A stretch of 64,000 bases of DNA from Thermodesulfovibrionia bacterium (GCA_947259645.1 CAMYND010000007.1:1-64000); one strand, 5' to 3'. Shown: positions 16,102-25,741, numbered from the stretch's first letter. Notes: generated by a model from the letters alone, not told the origin. Made by a program: numbers and translations.

Positions 16102-17446
16102 TGACGAGGAATTCATTACCAAAAGCCTGAAACAGCATCTGGAAAAAGAAGACTGTGAGGTGTTAACCGCCGGTTCAGGTGAGGAAGGGCTGGAAATCTT
16201 CAGGACTGATGTGCCTGATATCGTTATTCTTGATCTTAATATGCCGGGAATGGGCGGTATAGAAGCGCTAAGGTCGTTGAAAAAGATCAATAATGACATT
16301 ATTGTCATCATTATTACTGCCCATGGAGACATTGAAACAGCTGTATCAGCTATCAAGCTGGGGGCCTATGATTTTGTGGAAAAGCCCTTTGAACTGGACA
16401 GGATCTCAGTCCTTATCCGAAAAGCAAATGAAACAGTACATCTGAAACGAGAGGTCAGCTACTTCAGGGGCGAAAAATATGATACCTATAATTTCAGCAA
16501 TATAGTGGGTGAGTCTGGACCCATGACAGAGGTGCTGACTCTTGCCAGAAAAGTGGCGGAGAGTGATGCCAACACGATATTTATCCAGGGAGAAAGCGGC
16601 ACCGGGAAAAGCCTGCTTGCCCGGGCAATTCACTACAACAGCAAGAGAGCATCAGAGCCCTTTGTGGAAGTTACCTGTACAGCTATTCCTGAGGCACTGA
16701 TAGAAAGTGAACTGTTTGGCCATGAACGGGGCGCGTTTACCGATGCCAAGGTAGCAAAAAAAGGTCTCTTTGAATTTGCCAGCGGAGGAACTATATACCT
16801 TGATGAAATAGGGGACATCAAGATGACTACCCAGGCTAAATTGCTGCGGGCCCTTGAGGAAAAGACATTTAAAAGAGTTGGTGGTTTAAAGGATATAAAA
16901 GTCAATGTCAGAATAGTAGCGACAACCAACAAAAAGAACCTGGAAGGTGCGGTCCAAGATGGCAGTTTCAGAGCTGACCTCTATTACAGGTTAAAAGTTT
17001 TCCCCATTTACATTCCTCCCCTGCGGGAACGGAGAGGCGATATAATTCCTCTCGCACTGCATCATATTGATAAGTTTAACAAGGAGTTCAGAAAGAACGT
17101 CAAGAGTATATCTAAAGGCGCTGAAGCCCTCTTGTATAAATATCCCTGGCACGGCAACGCCCGGGAACTCAGAAATGTTGTCGAGAGGATTTGCATCCTT
17201 GAAAACACCGAGACGATATACCCCGAGCACCTGCCTACGGAAGTAATCAAGTACATTGATGAACATGTTGATGCCCGCGATGCAATAGAGCTCCCAAATG
17301 AGGGGCTCTCTCTTAAAGGTGTTGAGAGAGACCTGATTGCCCAGGCGCTGAAAAGGGCTGACAATAACCAGACCAAAGCTGCCAAACTGCTTGGCATTTC
17401 CCGTGATGCTCTCAGATACAAAATGCAGAAATCCGGACTTCTCTAG
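16073..17446 (+). CDS. Sigma-54-dependent response regulator (NtrC family)
   Basis: A 457-residue activator: receiver domain (ILVIDDEE, phosphorylatable Asp in DIVILDLNMPG), AAA+ domain with Walker A GESGTGKS, the sigma-54 contact loop GAFTDA and LDEIGDI, and a C-terminal Fis-type helix-turn-helix (QTKAAKLLGISRDALRYKM). I start it at GTG 16073, with GGAGGG just ahead, rather than TTG 16055; it overlaps the kinase by 29 bp. A near-perfect sigma-54 promoter follows 315 bp downstream, before the OmcS-like gene, which is the most obvious target. Confidence 0.94.
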   Translation: MTQSKILVIDDEEFITKSLKQHLEKEDCEVLTAGSGEEGLEIFRTDVPDIVILDLNMPGMGGIEALRSLKKINNDIIVIIITAHGDIETAVSAIKLGAYDFVEKPFELDRISVLIRKANETVHLKREVSYFRGEKYDTYNFSNIVGESGPMTEVLTLARKVAESDANTIFIQGESGTGKSLLARAIHYNSKRASEPFVEVTCTAIPEALIESELFGHERGAFTDAKVAKKGLFEFASGGTIYLDEIGDIKMTTQAKLLRALEEKTFKRVGGLKDIKVNVRIVATTNKKNLEGAVQDGSFRADLYYRLKVFPIYIPPLRERRGDIIPLALHHIDKFNKEFRKNVKSISKGAEALLYKYPWHGNARELRNVVERICILENTETIYPEHLPTEVIKYIDEHVDARDAIELPNEGLSLKGVERDLIAQALKRADNNQTKAAKLLGISRDALRYKMQKSGLL

Positions 17447-17872
17447 GGAATAGAAACAGGCATTGCCGCGGCATCTGTCATTGACCCGTAACTCACCTTA
17501 AATCCTCAATATAGTATTTTATTATGTTTCTATAAAATGCTGTAGTTTTTCACCCTTATCAGATATAATAAGAACATAATGAACAGGGCTAGACAGGAAA
17601 GTGTGGAATGTTCAGCAGGTGAGTAAAATTTCACAATTGTGTAAAATAACCCAGAGAAAAATAGAGCTTATTATACTTCAACCCGATCTTCGTAAAAAAT
17701 AAACTTAAAAAAAGTAAGTATTTATACGAATTAGCATCTGACATAGGTATTTTATGGATCTGGCACGGGAATTGCTGTATAATAGGGAAGGGCAAAATGA
17801 AAACAAGAGAGCAGAATTTTAGGAATAATGATGCTATATAAAATAGATAAAATATTTGAGGAGGTAAGAAAA
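17447..17872 (+). promoter_or_regulatory. Long leader and control region of the OmcS-like cytochrome
   Basis: A 426-bp A+T-rich gap without a credible gene. Its last 110 bases contain the sigma-54 promoter and an 85-base leader ending in GAGGAGG. The upstream 300 bases are where enhancer sites for the NtrC-type regulator would be expected, but I see no clear palindromic pair. I looked for a GEMM-type cyclic dinucleotide riboswitch, as before omcS in Geobacter, and did not find its conserved core. Confidence 0.5.
17761..17776 (+). promoter_or_regulatory. Sigma-54 (-24/-12) promoter
   Basis: TGGCACGGGAATTGCT matches the consensus TGGCACG-N4-TTGCW at every defined position. Transcription would start near 17787, giving an 85-base leader to the OmcS-like gene. 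Confidence 0.85.
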
Positions 17873-18859
17873 ATGAGGAAATTAGTGATTGTTCTGTTTT
17901 TTGTTTCACTGTCTGTTTTTATGATGTACGGAATGGCTGATGCCATATCCGGTGTATGCTCCGGCTGCCATACCATGCATAACAGCCAGGACGGAACCGC
18001 TGTTGATGCTGCCGGACCGAACAGCCTGCTTCTTAAGGCCTCCGGTTGTCCGGGATGTCACACCGGAGCAGGTGTACCCGATGCACCACTCGTTGACAAG
18101 ACAACAAATTTATCAGCAGGCGGATCTTTTGACATTACAACGATTGCCACCGATGACAGCATGCGTCATGATGTCCAGGACATTTCATTGACGGAAAGTG
18201 CCATTACAACCACACCGGGTAATGCAGGCGACTCTGTTATTACGCTGAACCCCAACGAACTCACATGCGCAGGCGCGAAAGGGTGCCACGGTAAACATGT
18301 GACCGGCATGGACTCCAATGCGGGTATCAGAGGATCGCATCATGCCCCGAATGCAACATACAGGTTTTTGTGGATAGGTACAACAGCCTCTCCAACTGCG
18401 GTGCTTGGTGAAGGCGACGCTGATTTTGAGGTAACAGTATCCAATACAGACCATAATGTATACAGTGCCCATGCAACAGAGGGTATCAGTAGTTTCTGTA
18501 ATCAGTGCCACGGAGAATTCCACGGTACACTGGCAACTGAAACAGGTGGTACCGTAGGTCCCTGGAAGAGGCATCCTACTGACTATAAGCTCTTTGTTGG
18601 CGGTGCAGCCTGGGATGAAACTCAGACGAATCTTCAGGCAGATGAGGCTCCGATCGGGCTGGTAGCCATCGGCGCCAACACAACAACCAGTAATTATTAT
18701 CAGGATGGTACGATTGACACTACGAACAGTGCGGTCATTTGCCTGTCCTGCCATCGAGCTCATGGTACAGCGAATGCTGACCTGCTGAGATGGACGATCA
18801 GTTCTGCTGGAAGTTCTGCTGATACAGGCTGTCTCTCCTGCCATTATCTGCAGAGGTAG
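17873..18859 (+). CDS. OmcS-like extracellular multihaem cytochrome, copy 1
   Basis: A 328-residue exported cytochrome. ATG 17873, with GAGGAGG ahead, is preferred to the track start. The signal peptide ends near MADA, then ISGVCSGCHTMHNS begins the mature protein, very like the N-terminus of Geobacter OmcS. Haem sites: CSGCH, CPGCH, CAGAKGCH (CX5CH), CNQCH, CLSCHRAHG, CLSCH, that is five canonical plus one unusual at the third place of six. OmcS is a hexahaem protein that polymerises into nanowires; whether this one does is inference. It has its own sigma-54 promoter and a strong terminator, so it can be expressed alone at high level. Paralogue: 32798-33832. Confidence 0.88.
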   Translation: MRKLVIVLFFVSLSVFMMYGMADAISGVCSGCHTMHNSQDGTAVDAAGPNSLLLKASGCPGCHTGAGVPDAPLVDKTTNLSAGGSFDITTIATDDSMRHDVQDISLTESAITTTPGNAGDSVITLNPNELTCAGAKGCHGKHVTGMDSNAGIRGSHHAPNATYRFLWIGTTASPTAVLGEGDADFEVTVSNTDHNVYSAHATEGISSFCNQCHGEFHGTLATETGGTVGPWKRHPTDYKLFVGGAAWDETQTNLQADEAPIGLVAIGANTTTSNYYQDGTIDTTNSAVICLSCHRAHGTANADLLRWTISSAGSSADTGCLSCHYLQR

Positions 18860-18884
18860 TTATTTATTACAGCAACAAGACATG

Positions 18885-18918
18885 GCCCGGCTGATAGAGT
18901 TCAGCCGGGCTTTTTTTT
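18885..18918 (+). terminator. Strong Rho-independent terminator
   Basis: GCCCGGCTGA and TCAGCCGGGC form a perfect 10-bp stem with a 6-base loop followed by eight T, 25 bases after the OmcS-like stop. It should separate this transcript from the downstream cluster. Confidence 0.95.
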
Positions 18919-19167
18919 AAACAACAGTAATTCACCTCTCCTTTACATGTGCCTAGTTTCATCGAAGTTTCCTCCCATTCTGTTCAAAATCCGAATATTA
19001 TTGTCACAGTAAAAAAACTAAATCAGATTAACTACTGAAATGGGGATGTTTTGCTCTGTTAGTAAGGAATTATTCATTTAATCAATGGGTTGCGACACAT
19101 CTCTTTTTATGAGATATTCTCATTGACAGCATCCGCTTAATCTGACCTCTCGAAATACCGTAGATAT

Positions 19168-19380
19168 ATGTATATAAAGAGAGAAGGGGTACCTCCTGAG
19201 CTACAACAGGCAGGTATGAACTTGAACAGAGAAGTCACACGGCCCAGTCTGGTTGTTATGAAGGACTTCCTTTTATTAAAAAAAGAACCGATGTTTATCT
19301 GTTATGGTGAATCCTCTCAGGAAAGAGAAATCAGAGACCGTCTCCGGAAAAACAGCGGAACAACCGACACTATAAGCTAA
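19168..19380 (+). CDS. Doubtful small ORF, 70 aa
   Basis: The only open frame of any length in the 574-bp gap between the terminator and the NHL gene. The product is hydrophilic and basic (LRKNSGTTD at the end), without signal peptide or cysteine pattern, and there is no ribosome site before ATG 19168. I do not recognise it; it may be chance or a relic. The rest of the gap shows no gene. Confidence 0.25.
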   Translation: MYIKREGVPPELQQAGMNLNREVTRPSLVVMKDFLLLKKEPMFICYGESSQEREIRDRLRKNSGTTDTIS

Positions 19381-19448
19381 TAAACATATTAATACATTGA
19401 ATTCAAGGACGCTTAACTGATATTATTTAAGTCAAAAAAACATATATT

Positions 19449-19487
19449 GGCCATACCTTTTTCTGTTGCCCTGCACAGGGTATGGCT
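19449..19487 (+). other. Inverted repeat just before the NHL gene
   Basis: GGCCATACC and GGTATGGCT (8-bp core GCCATACC/GGTATGGC) flank a 21-base loop six bases before the chosen ATG at 19493. It could be an operator or RNA element; no T run follows. Confidence 0.4.
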
Positions 19488-19492
19488 TTGGA

Positions 19493-20467
19493 ATGAAGAT
19501 TATGAATAGCCGGATAAATAAGAAGATTTCCAGGGGTGAACAGAGCCGAAGGCTTGTTGCTATTTTGTTATTTCTGTTCTTCATCCCAACGGTAATATAT
19601 TCCCAGCAGCTTGGCACTGTTGTCACGTTTGACCAGAGCGTTACCATTGATGAGGATGGCGGTGTATTGTCATTCCCTTCGTTTGTGACATCAGACCCAT
19701 TAACCGATGAAATTTACATAATTGACGGCAAGTCAAGAATCGTCATTTATACCCCTGATTTTTTTCCCATACTCACCCTTGATAAAAAAGATGGGGTCGA
19801 TGCACCCCAGAGTGTTGCCATTGACAGAAAAGGGAATATTTTTATTATCCAGTCAGCCACTGAGGTAAACCCGAGAAGCAGAATATCTGTTTTCAGCTCA
19901 TGTCTCAAATGGGAGCGTGATATATATCCCCATGGCTTTGCTGGGGCGGAGTCCTTTGAACCCTATAGAATAGCGGTTGACAGTAACGGGAACCTTTACA
20001 TAGCGGCAAACTATTATCCCGGGGTCCTTCAGATTAATACAAAGGGCCGGCTGCTGGGCATTATGTCACCTGAGAAGGACGGGAAAAAAGTTCAGATCAA
20101 CAATGTCACAACTGACAAAGAGGGCAGGGTATATCTCGTCAGTGAAGAGGAAAGCCATATATATGTTTACGATAAGAACAGGTCGCTGCTCATGAAGTTT
20201 GGCGAAAAGGGCGGAAGTACCGGTAAATTGAGCAGGCCCCGCGGTGTCGGTGTAGATATGAAGAGCGGCAGAATGTATGTTTCTGATTATATGCGCCACA
20301 CCATAACAGTATATGACAAGGAGGGGAACTACCTCTTTGAATTCGGTGGTATGGGCTGGAGTGAAGGATGGTTTCAGCACCCTTCGTATCTGACAATCGA
20401 CGACAATGGGAGAATTCTTGTCGCGGACACCTTCAATCAGCGGGTGCAGGTATTCAATTCATGGTGA
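19493..20467 (+). CDS. NHL-repeat beta-propeller protein of the export cluster
   Basis: A 324-residue protein, the third NHL propeller in the window. The signal sequence is LVAILLFLFFIPTVIYS, followed by about five or six NHL-type repeats (GVGVDMKSGRMYVSDYMRHTITVY, LTIDDNGRILVADTFNQRVQVF). ATG 19493 or 19502 could be the start; the track's 19466 is TTG inside a hairpin and less likely. The Geobacter omcS gene also has an NHL-repeat protein as a neighbour, which supports a link with OmcS-type filaments. It ends 26 bp before the propeller lipoprotein. Confidence 0.85.
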   Translation: MKIMNSRINKKISRGEQSRRLVAILLFLFFIPTVIYSQQLGTVVTFDQSVTIDEDGGVLSFPSFVTSDPLTDEIYIIDGKSRIVIYTPDFFPILTLDKKDGVDAPQSVAIDRKGNIFIIQSATEVNPRSRISVFSSCLKWERDIYPHGFAGAESFEPYRIAVDSNGNLYIAANYYPGVLQINTKGRLLGIMSPEKDGKKVQINNVTTDKEGRVYLVSEEESHIYVYDKNRSLLMKFGEKGGSTGKLSRPRGVGVDMKSGRMYVSDYMRHTITVYDKEGNYLFEFGGMGWSEGWFQHPSYLTIDDNGRILVADTFNQRVQVFNSW

Positions 20468-20492
20468 TTTGTATTATGACAGGAAAAATTGT

Positions 20493-22064
20493 ATGAGATC
20501 TGACCAGAGAGCGGGCAAAACATTGCGATATCTCGCCTGTTGTCTGGTTCTGCTTGCCCTTGTTTCCTGTGCTGCAACAGGAGACAGAATGGAGACGAGC
20601 ACTGTCTATAAAGGCCAGATATCTCTGTACCTGAATGGACCTGACCGGCCTTCCCGTGACATAACCTTTGATCTTTCAGCCCTTGTTATCACAGATGATG
20701 ATGGCATTACCACGGAAATTCCTGTTACCTCTTTGAAAATTAATTCTATTGATATGGAGGGGCGTCAAATTATGCTCGGCACCGGGACAGTTCCTGAAGG
20801 CCATTATACGTCTCTCCGTTTCGTTGTCACAGAGGCATCGCTGAAAAATATGGACAGGGAGGCCAGCCTTGCTCTGCCACCTGAAGGGATTGAAACCAGC
20901 ATCAATATATTGATCAGGAGAAATAAGAATACAACGCTTTTTTTAAACTGGGACGCGGACGCCTCTGTTGAGGAGGGGTATCTCTTTAAACCTGTATTTA
21001 TGGCAAAAGGAAAGTCCTCTGAGCTGGGTTCACTCCTCATATATGTAACAAACGAAGATGGAGATAATGTCTCTGTTATCAACAGACAGAGAGGAGAGAT
21101 CGTGGCGACTGTTATGGTCGGGAATAAACCCAGGGGAATTACTGTTTCACAAGGTAAAGTCCGTCCAAAAGTGTATGTTGCAAACTCCGGTTCCGGGAGC
21201 ATTTCTGTTATTGACCCAACGACAAACCGCGTAGATAATGAAATCCCTATCAGGTTTGGAAGTCAGCCTGTTGATGTTGCAGTTGCGAAAGTAGGGCCTG
21301 ACAGGGAACTTATATTCGTCGCGAACTATGGTTCCGATACAGTTTCGATGGTGGACGCTGAAACCTTTCAGGAGATTGAGAGAATTAATGTGGGCCGTGG
21401 TCCGATAGCCATAAAAGCCGACCCTCCGGCAGAAACCCTTGTGGGCTCCCAATTTCTCAGCTTTGAGGATGAGAGTTTTTTGAGAAGTTACCGTGACAGA
21501 TATCTCAATGTCTATGTTGCAAATTACGACGCAAAAAATGTTTCAGTAATCCGGATCGACCGGGTCGGCCTGAAGAGTGAAGAAGTTATTACTCTTAATG
21601 TGGAGTGGAGGCCGATTGCCCTTGATGTGGATTATCGAAAGGGCAAGGTTTATGTGGCTAACTATGGTTCGGACAAGGTGTCAGTGATAGATATTATTCA
21701 GTTGATCAAAGGTAATCCTGCTGTCAGCACCATACACAATCTGGGAACAGGCATAGTAGGGGTAATATCTGATCCGGCTTTTGACAGGATTTATCTTTTA
21801 AAAGAGATGCAGGGCGAAATAATGATCATACGACCCTTTTCCGAGGGCTTTGCAAGTCTCAAAACCGTAATGCCCCCTGTCATGGGAGTTGTCTCTGTTG
21901 GAAAGTCTCCTCGGTCCTTTATCCTCGATCCTGAGAGCAGAAAAATATATACCGTTAACAGAGGGTCAGACACCATATCTGTTATTGACAAAACGACAAA
22001 AAAGGAGGAGCAGCTTATCCCAGTGGGCAGGCGGCCCTACGGCATAACAGTATTTCGGCGGTAG
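20493..22064 (+). CDS. YVTN-type beta-propeller lipoprotein
   Basis: A 523-residue lipoprotein: signal with lipobox near LVLLALVSC, an N-terminal beta domain of about 150 residues resembling DUF4382 (QISLYLNGPDRP, VPEGHYTSLRFVV), then a YVTN propeller of about seven blades (VYVANYGSDKVSVIDI, IYTVNRGSDTISVID). ATG 20493 with AGGAAAA ahead is chosen over the track start because it makes the lipoprotein signal. Probably attached to the outer membrane. A role as scaffold on the cell surface or around the secreted cytochrome is inference from context. Confidence 0.85.
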   Translation: MRSDQRAGKTLRYLACCLVLLALVSCAATGDRMETSTVYKGQISLYLNGPDRPSRDITFDLSALVITDDDGITTEIPVTSLKINSIDMEGRQIMLGTGTVPEGHYTSLRFVVTEASLKNMDREASLALPPEGIETSINILIRRNKNTTLFLNWDADASVEEGYLFKPVFMAKGKSSELGSLLIYVTNEDGDNVSVINRQRGEIVATVMVGNKPRGITVSQGKVRPKVYVANSGSGSISVIDPTTNRVDNEIPIRFGSQPVDVAVAKVGPDRELIFVANYGSDTVSMVDAETFQEIERINVGRGPIAIKADPPAETLVGSQFLSFEDESFLRSYRDRYLNVYVANYDAKNVSVIRIDRVGLKSEEVITLNVEWRPIALDVDYRKGKVYVANYGSDKVSVIDIIQLIKGNPAVSTIHNLGTGIVGVISDPAFDRIYLLKEMQGEIMIIRPFSEGFASLKTVMPPVMGVVSVGKSPRSFILDPESRKIYTVNRGSDTISVIDKTTKKEEQLIPVGRRPYGITVFRR

Positions 22065-22168
22065 CCGGAGATGGCAGGGGAAAGCGGACTGCTGATCCTG
22101 TTATTAAGATTTGAGGTAATGGCACACCTGTTATCTCGAAGCGGTTACTGAAGGCATTGCAATGATTT

Positions 22169-24412
22169 ATGAGGAAAATCCTATGGACAGGCACAGTTTT
22201 GATCGCGGTTCTCCTGATATGGGAATCCTCAGCACACCCCCAGGGACTAAAAGGGTGGTTTGATGTAACAAAGGGAAACATCAAGGAGCGTGAAGATGGT
22301 GCTGTTACGTCTGAAGTTGAGACCTTTGACCGAATTATGTACCTGAGCTATACCGATGCTATCACACCGCGGGTGTCTTACCTGTTAAACCTGAGGGCAA
22401 ATCTGCTGGACACCACAACAACAGACGTGGAAAATACGAATGAGAAAGAGTACCAGAGAACAGTGGAACCGGCCCTTGACCTGTATATGAGGGACCAGAT
22501 CTATGATGTCAATGCGGGATACAGGCGCCGGGAACAGTGGTCAACAGCCAATTTTGTTGATGACGGCAGGGAGACAACAGAGTTTTACTATTCCAGGCTG
22601 GGAGTTTCTCCCGAGGACCTGCCCTCTCTGAGCTTTGAGTTTGACCGGCAGAAAAGATTTGACTACCTGTCTCAAAGTGCAGTGGACGACACGACAACCA
22701 TGTACATAGTAAACTCTGCCTATGAACTGCCTTCCCGGGACCTGCAGATGAGGTATAACTTCAATTTTACCCATACGATTAATGATACGCCTCTGAAGAT
22801 AACGCACAAGTCTGAACAGGATAATTTTAACGGCTACCTCAGTGTGGGTTATTCCCGCCGCTTCTGGAATAATAAGGCACGTTACTATACGGGTTACCAG
22901 GGCAATTATACACGGAACAAGAACACCCAGTTTGTGACGCAGACAGGCCTGTTTGTCAATCAGCGCTTATCTCTTGCGGGACTATCCGCTGTTGGTTCTT
23001 TTCCTTTTCCTCAACAGACTGGTCTTGGCAATACTCCGGCTCTGGCTGACGGTAACCTGACGGCTGCTACTACAATTAATCTAAGAACAGTCCAGTACAA
23101 TAATATCGGTATTTCTGTTCCCACGACACAGACTGTTGACAGGCTCTATATTTATGTAAACAAAGATGTAACTGGAGATGCAAAACTGAAGGACATCAGT
23201 AACTGGGAAGTATATAAGAATACAAATGCTACCTTAACTACCGGGTGGACAGCTGTTCTTATTAACAGTGTTACTGTCGTGGAAGTTGAGACCAATGTCT
23301 ACCGTTATGAGCTTATGTTTGTCACAGCGCAGAAGGAGTCTTTTTTCAAGGCCATTAATATGGATGTATCCGATGTAACCGGGGTGCTTGTAACTGAGAT
23401 CGAGGCCTATGGTGAAGACATTATTAATGAGGATACTTTTGTGAATACGGTGAACACATTCAATCAGCAGTTAACCTTCTCCGTTGACGTGCAGCCTACC
23501 AGTAAATGGGGATTTCTCTTTGCGTATACGATAGACAGGGCGGATGAAAATGCCGACTCACCGATGAGTTCCGTGGAAGGTCTCGTGGACAATATATTCA
23601 GCGACTCTGAAAAGAGTGACAGGGAAGCCTTTGAAAGTAATGTGTCGAGAAACTACAGCCTGACCTCAACGTGGCTTACGCACAGACTGCTGACCACTGT
23701 TTTCCGCATACAAAGGAATGAATCTTTTGACAACAAAGAAGAAATAGACATCGACTCCAACACCTATAGCCTGACCTTTACATCTGACCCTCTTCCGACT
23801 CTTGACGCAACGCTCAGTCTCATCAAGAATGACACCTTTAATTTCGATCAGAAATCAACAACGAACAACTCTGTTGTGCTGAGCATAGGGTCCAGGCCAT
23901 ACCGCGATGTTAACATGATAAATGATTTTGCATATATTCAGTCAAAGTCCTTTGAGTCCGGTACTACATCAACCACATACCGCTTCAATGGAACGATTGA
24001 CGCTCTTCTTTCCAGAAAGCTCTCGGGTACTTTTAACTATGACTTTAACTGGAATGATTCAGATGGGACTTCAACACAAAACAATGATAATACCCTGACA
24101 GTATCATACCGGCCAGGACGGTTTATCAATGTAACCGGGGTGCTTGGCTATGCCAATGCAGATGGTGATCTGACAACATCAGAGGGGTTGCTCGTTGACT
24201 GGCTCGTAATCCCGGCTATACGCGTGAATGCAAACTACCTGCACAGCGATTCTGAACCGGGTCCGGTAAAGACAGACACCTTTAATGGTTTCATAACATG
24301 GTATATCACAAAATTTGCCGATCTGCGTACAACCTATGGGTATATCCAGACTGTTGAGACCCAGAAGACAATAAGCACGAATCTGAAAACCACGTTAAAT
24401 TGCAGATTCTGA
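22169..24412 (+). CDS. Outer-membrane beta-barrel protein
   Basis: A 747-residue protein with signal peptide (TGTVLIAVLLIWESSAHPQ). The rest is rich in alternating polar and hydrophobic short strands (for example LSVGYSRRFWNNKARYYTGY, SGTFNYDFNWND) and ends in the aromatic residue F (TTLNCRF), the usual signal for insertion by the Bam machinery. There are no haem motifs. A domain near 300-420 may be a non-barrel insert. Placed among cytochromes, it could be the barrel that sheathes a porin-cytochrome conduit or the channel for exported cytochromes; sequence likeness to MtrB or OmbB is not evident to me. Confidence 0.8.
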   Translation: MRKILWTGTVLIAVLLIWESSAHPQGLKGWFDVTKGNIKEREDGAVTSEVETFDRIMYLSYTDAITPRVSYLLNLRANLLDTTTTDVENTNEKEYQRTVEPALDLYMRDQIYDVNAGYRRREQWSTANFVDDGRETTEFYYSRLGVSPEDLPSLSFEFDRQKRFDYLSQSAVDDTTTMYIVNSAYELPSRDLQMRYNFNFTHTINDTPLKITHKSEQDNFNGYLSVGYSRRFWNNKARYYTGYQGNYTRNKNTQFVTQTGLFVNQRLSLAGLSAVGSFPFPQQTGLGNTPALADGNLTAATTINLRTVQYNNIGISVPTTQTVDRLYIYVNKDVTGDAKLKDISNWEVYKNTNATLTTGWTAVLINSVTVVEVETNVYRYELMFVTAQKESFFKAINMDVSDVTGVLVTEIEAYGEDIINEDTFVNTVNTFNQQLTFSVDVQPTSKWGFLFAYTIDRADENADSPMSSVEGLVDNIFSDSEKSDREAFESNVSRNYSLTSTWLTHRLLTTVFRIQRNESFDNKEEIDIDSNTYSLTFTSDPLPTLDATLSLIKNDTFNFDQKSTTNNSVVLSIGSRPYRDVNMINDFAYIQSKSFESGTTSTTYRFNGTIDALLSRKLSGTFNYDFNWNDSDGTSTQNNDNTLTVSYRPGRFINVTGVLGYANADGDLTTSEGLLVDWLVIPAIRVNANYLHSDSEPGPVKTDTFNGFITWYITKFADLRTTYGYIQTVETQKTISTNLKTTLNCRF

Positions 24413-24496
24413 TTGCGAATCATATAATAACTATGAATTTCATAAAAATATCACGAAATAACTATGCTGAGTGTAACATCAAAGGAAAAGGGTCTT

Positions 24497-25141
24497 ATGG
24501 TTACTATTAACAGGCAGAAAAGGCAGGGCCTCATCAGTGTTCTGATTATGTTTATGCTCTGCTTCCTTGTGCTGGTAGTGTCAGGATGCAGCTCCAGTGG
24601 GGTGAAGCATTTTATGCGTCCCGGTGCTGATGTAAGCAGCGTCAGTAAAGTTGCTGTTCTCCCCTTTGATAACCATACGTCAGATATCTACGCCGGGGAA
24701 AAGGTGCGGGGCATAGTAATTATTGAACTCCTTTCACGGGGCATGGAAGTCGTTGAACCGGGGGAAGTGAACAGGGCGTTAATAAAATTAAAAATACGGT
24801 CGCTGGCGAGGGCTTCCCGTGAAGACTACAAGAGTATAGCTGAGGAGCTTGAAATCGATGGCATGATAACAGGTTCTGTTGAAACCTATGGAATTAGCAG
24901 GGGTATTTCTGTCTCCTACCCGGAGGTATCCATTGGGTTAAGCCTTATCGGTTCCGGCAATGGCTCAGTCCTGTGGTCGACATGGCACACAGGGGGCGGC
25001 GCGGATTTCTGGACCAGACATTTTGGAGTTGAGGGCCGGACCCTGGATCAGGCCTCCAGAGATGTTGTGGGAGAGGCTTTTGAGCCGTTATTCAGTCAGA
25101 TGAAAAAAGGGACGATGTTATTAATAGATGATAGCAAGTGA
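24497..25141 (+). CDS. CsgG/GNA1162-like lipoprotein 1
   Basis: A 214-residue lipoprotein (lipobox VVSGC) with the fold signature KVAVLPFDNHTSDIYAGEKVRG, DGMITGSVETYG and GSVLWSTW seen in the CsgG, TolB-N and GNA1162 (DUF799) group of outer-membrane lipoproteins. ATG 24497 after GGAAAAGGG is preferred to 24464. It ends 18 bp before a paralogue. CsgG itself forms the curli secretion pore; the likeness here is at family level only. It may form an outer-membrane ring with the two following proteins. Confidence 0.78.
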   Translation: MVTINRQKRQGLISVLIMFMLCFLVLVVSGCSSSGVKHFMRPGADVSSVSKVAVLPFDNHTSDIYAGEKVRGIVIIELLSRGMEVVEPGEVNRALIKLKIRSLARASREDYKSIAEELEIDGMITGSVETYGISRGISVSYPEVSIGLSLIGSGNGSVLWSTWHTGGGADFWTRHFGVEGRTLDQASRDVVGEAFEPLFSQMKKGTMLLIDDSK

Positions 25142-25159
25142 TTAAAGGAGATAACTGAT

Positions 25160-25741
25160 ATGATTTTGAAGAAGAAATATTTTCTGTCTTTTATTCTATT
25201 AACGCTGCTCACTGTTTCGGGGTGCCGTAGCGGGGGGCTGCCTACATACTATATCAGTGAGGATATCGATTTCGGCTTTTATAAGAAGGTGGCTGTGATG
25301 CCGCTGGATAATTTGACGAAAGAAAAATATGCCGGGGAAATTGTAAAGCAGGTGGTGATCAGTGAATTGCTGGCATCAGGCCTTCTTGATGTAATGGTGC
25401 CGGGTGAGGTTATGAGTGCTGTTAATGAACTGGGTATTAAGTCAGTTTCAGCCATGAATACCAGTGATATCAACTCGCTGGGCACAGCACTTGGTGTTGA
25501 GGCGGTAATTATGGGCTCTGTTGAGGAGTATGGTGAAGTGAAGACAGGTTCTTTTTCTACGCCTCAGGTGACTATTACGCTTATGATGGCAGATACATCA
25601 ACCGGTTCAATCGTATGGTCAATAACAAAAACCCGTGGAGGTGCCAGTTTCATGGCCAGACATTTTGGAGCACGGCATGAAACCATCAGCGAAACAGTAC
25701 TCATGCTGGTGCGAGAGGCGATAGATACTCTGTCATATTGA
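25160..25741 (+). CDS. CsgG/GNA1162-like lipoprotein 2
   Basis: A 193-residue lipoprotein (lipobox TVSGC), paralogue of the preceding gene: KVAVMPLDNLTKEKYAGEIVKQ, AVIMGSVEEYG, GSIVWSITKTRGGASFMARHFG. The match to gene 1 includes the GGA-F-RHFG block near the C-terminus. A good ribosome site (AAAGGAG) precedes ATG 25160. The pair probably arose by tandem duplication and works in the same complex. Confidence 0.8.
   Translation: MILKKKYFLSFILLTLLTVSGCRSGGLPTYYISEDIDFGFYKKVAVMPLDNLTKEKYAGEIVKQVVISELLASGLLDVMVPGEVMSAVNELGIKSVSAMNTSDINSLGTALGVEAVIMGSVEEYGEVKTGSFSTPQVTITLMMADTSTGSIVWSITKTRGGASFMARHFGARHETISETVLMLVREAIDTLSY

Noticed and set aside
17447-17872. GEMM (cyclic dinucleotide) riboswitch before the OmcS-like gene, as in Geobacter
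   Set aside because: The conserved core bases were not found in the leader or further upstream.
18185-18844. 219-codon ORF opposite the OmcS-like gene
   Set aside because: Shadow frame; cysteine-rich only because it reverses a cytochrome sequence.
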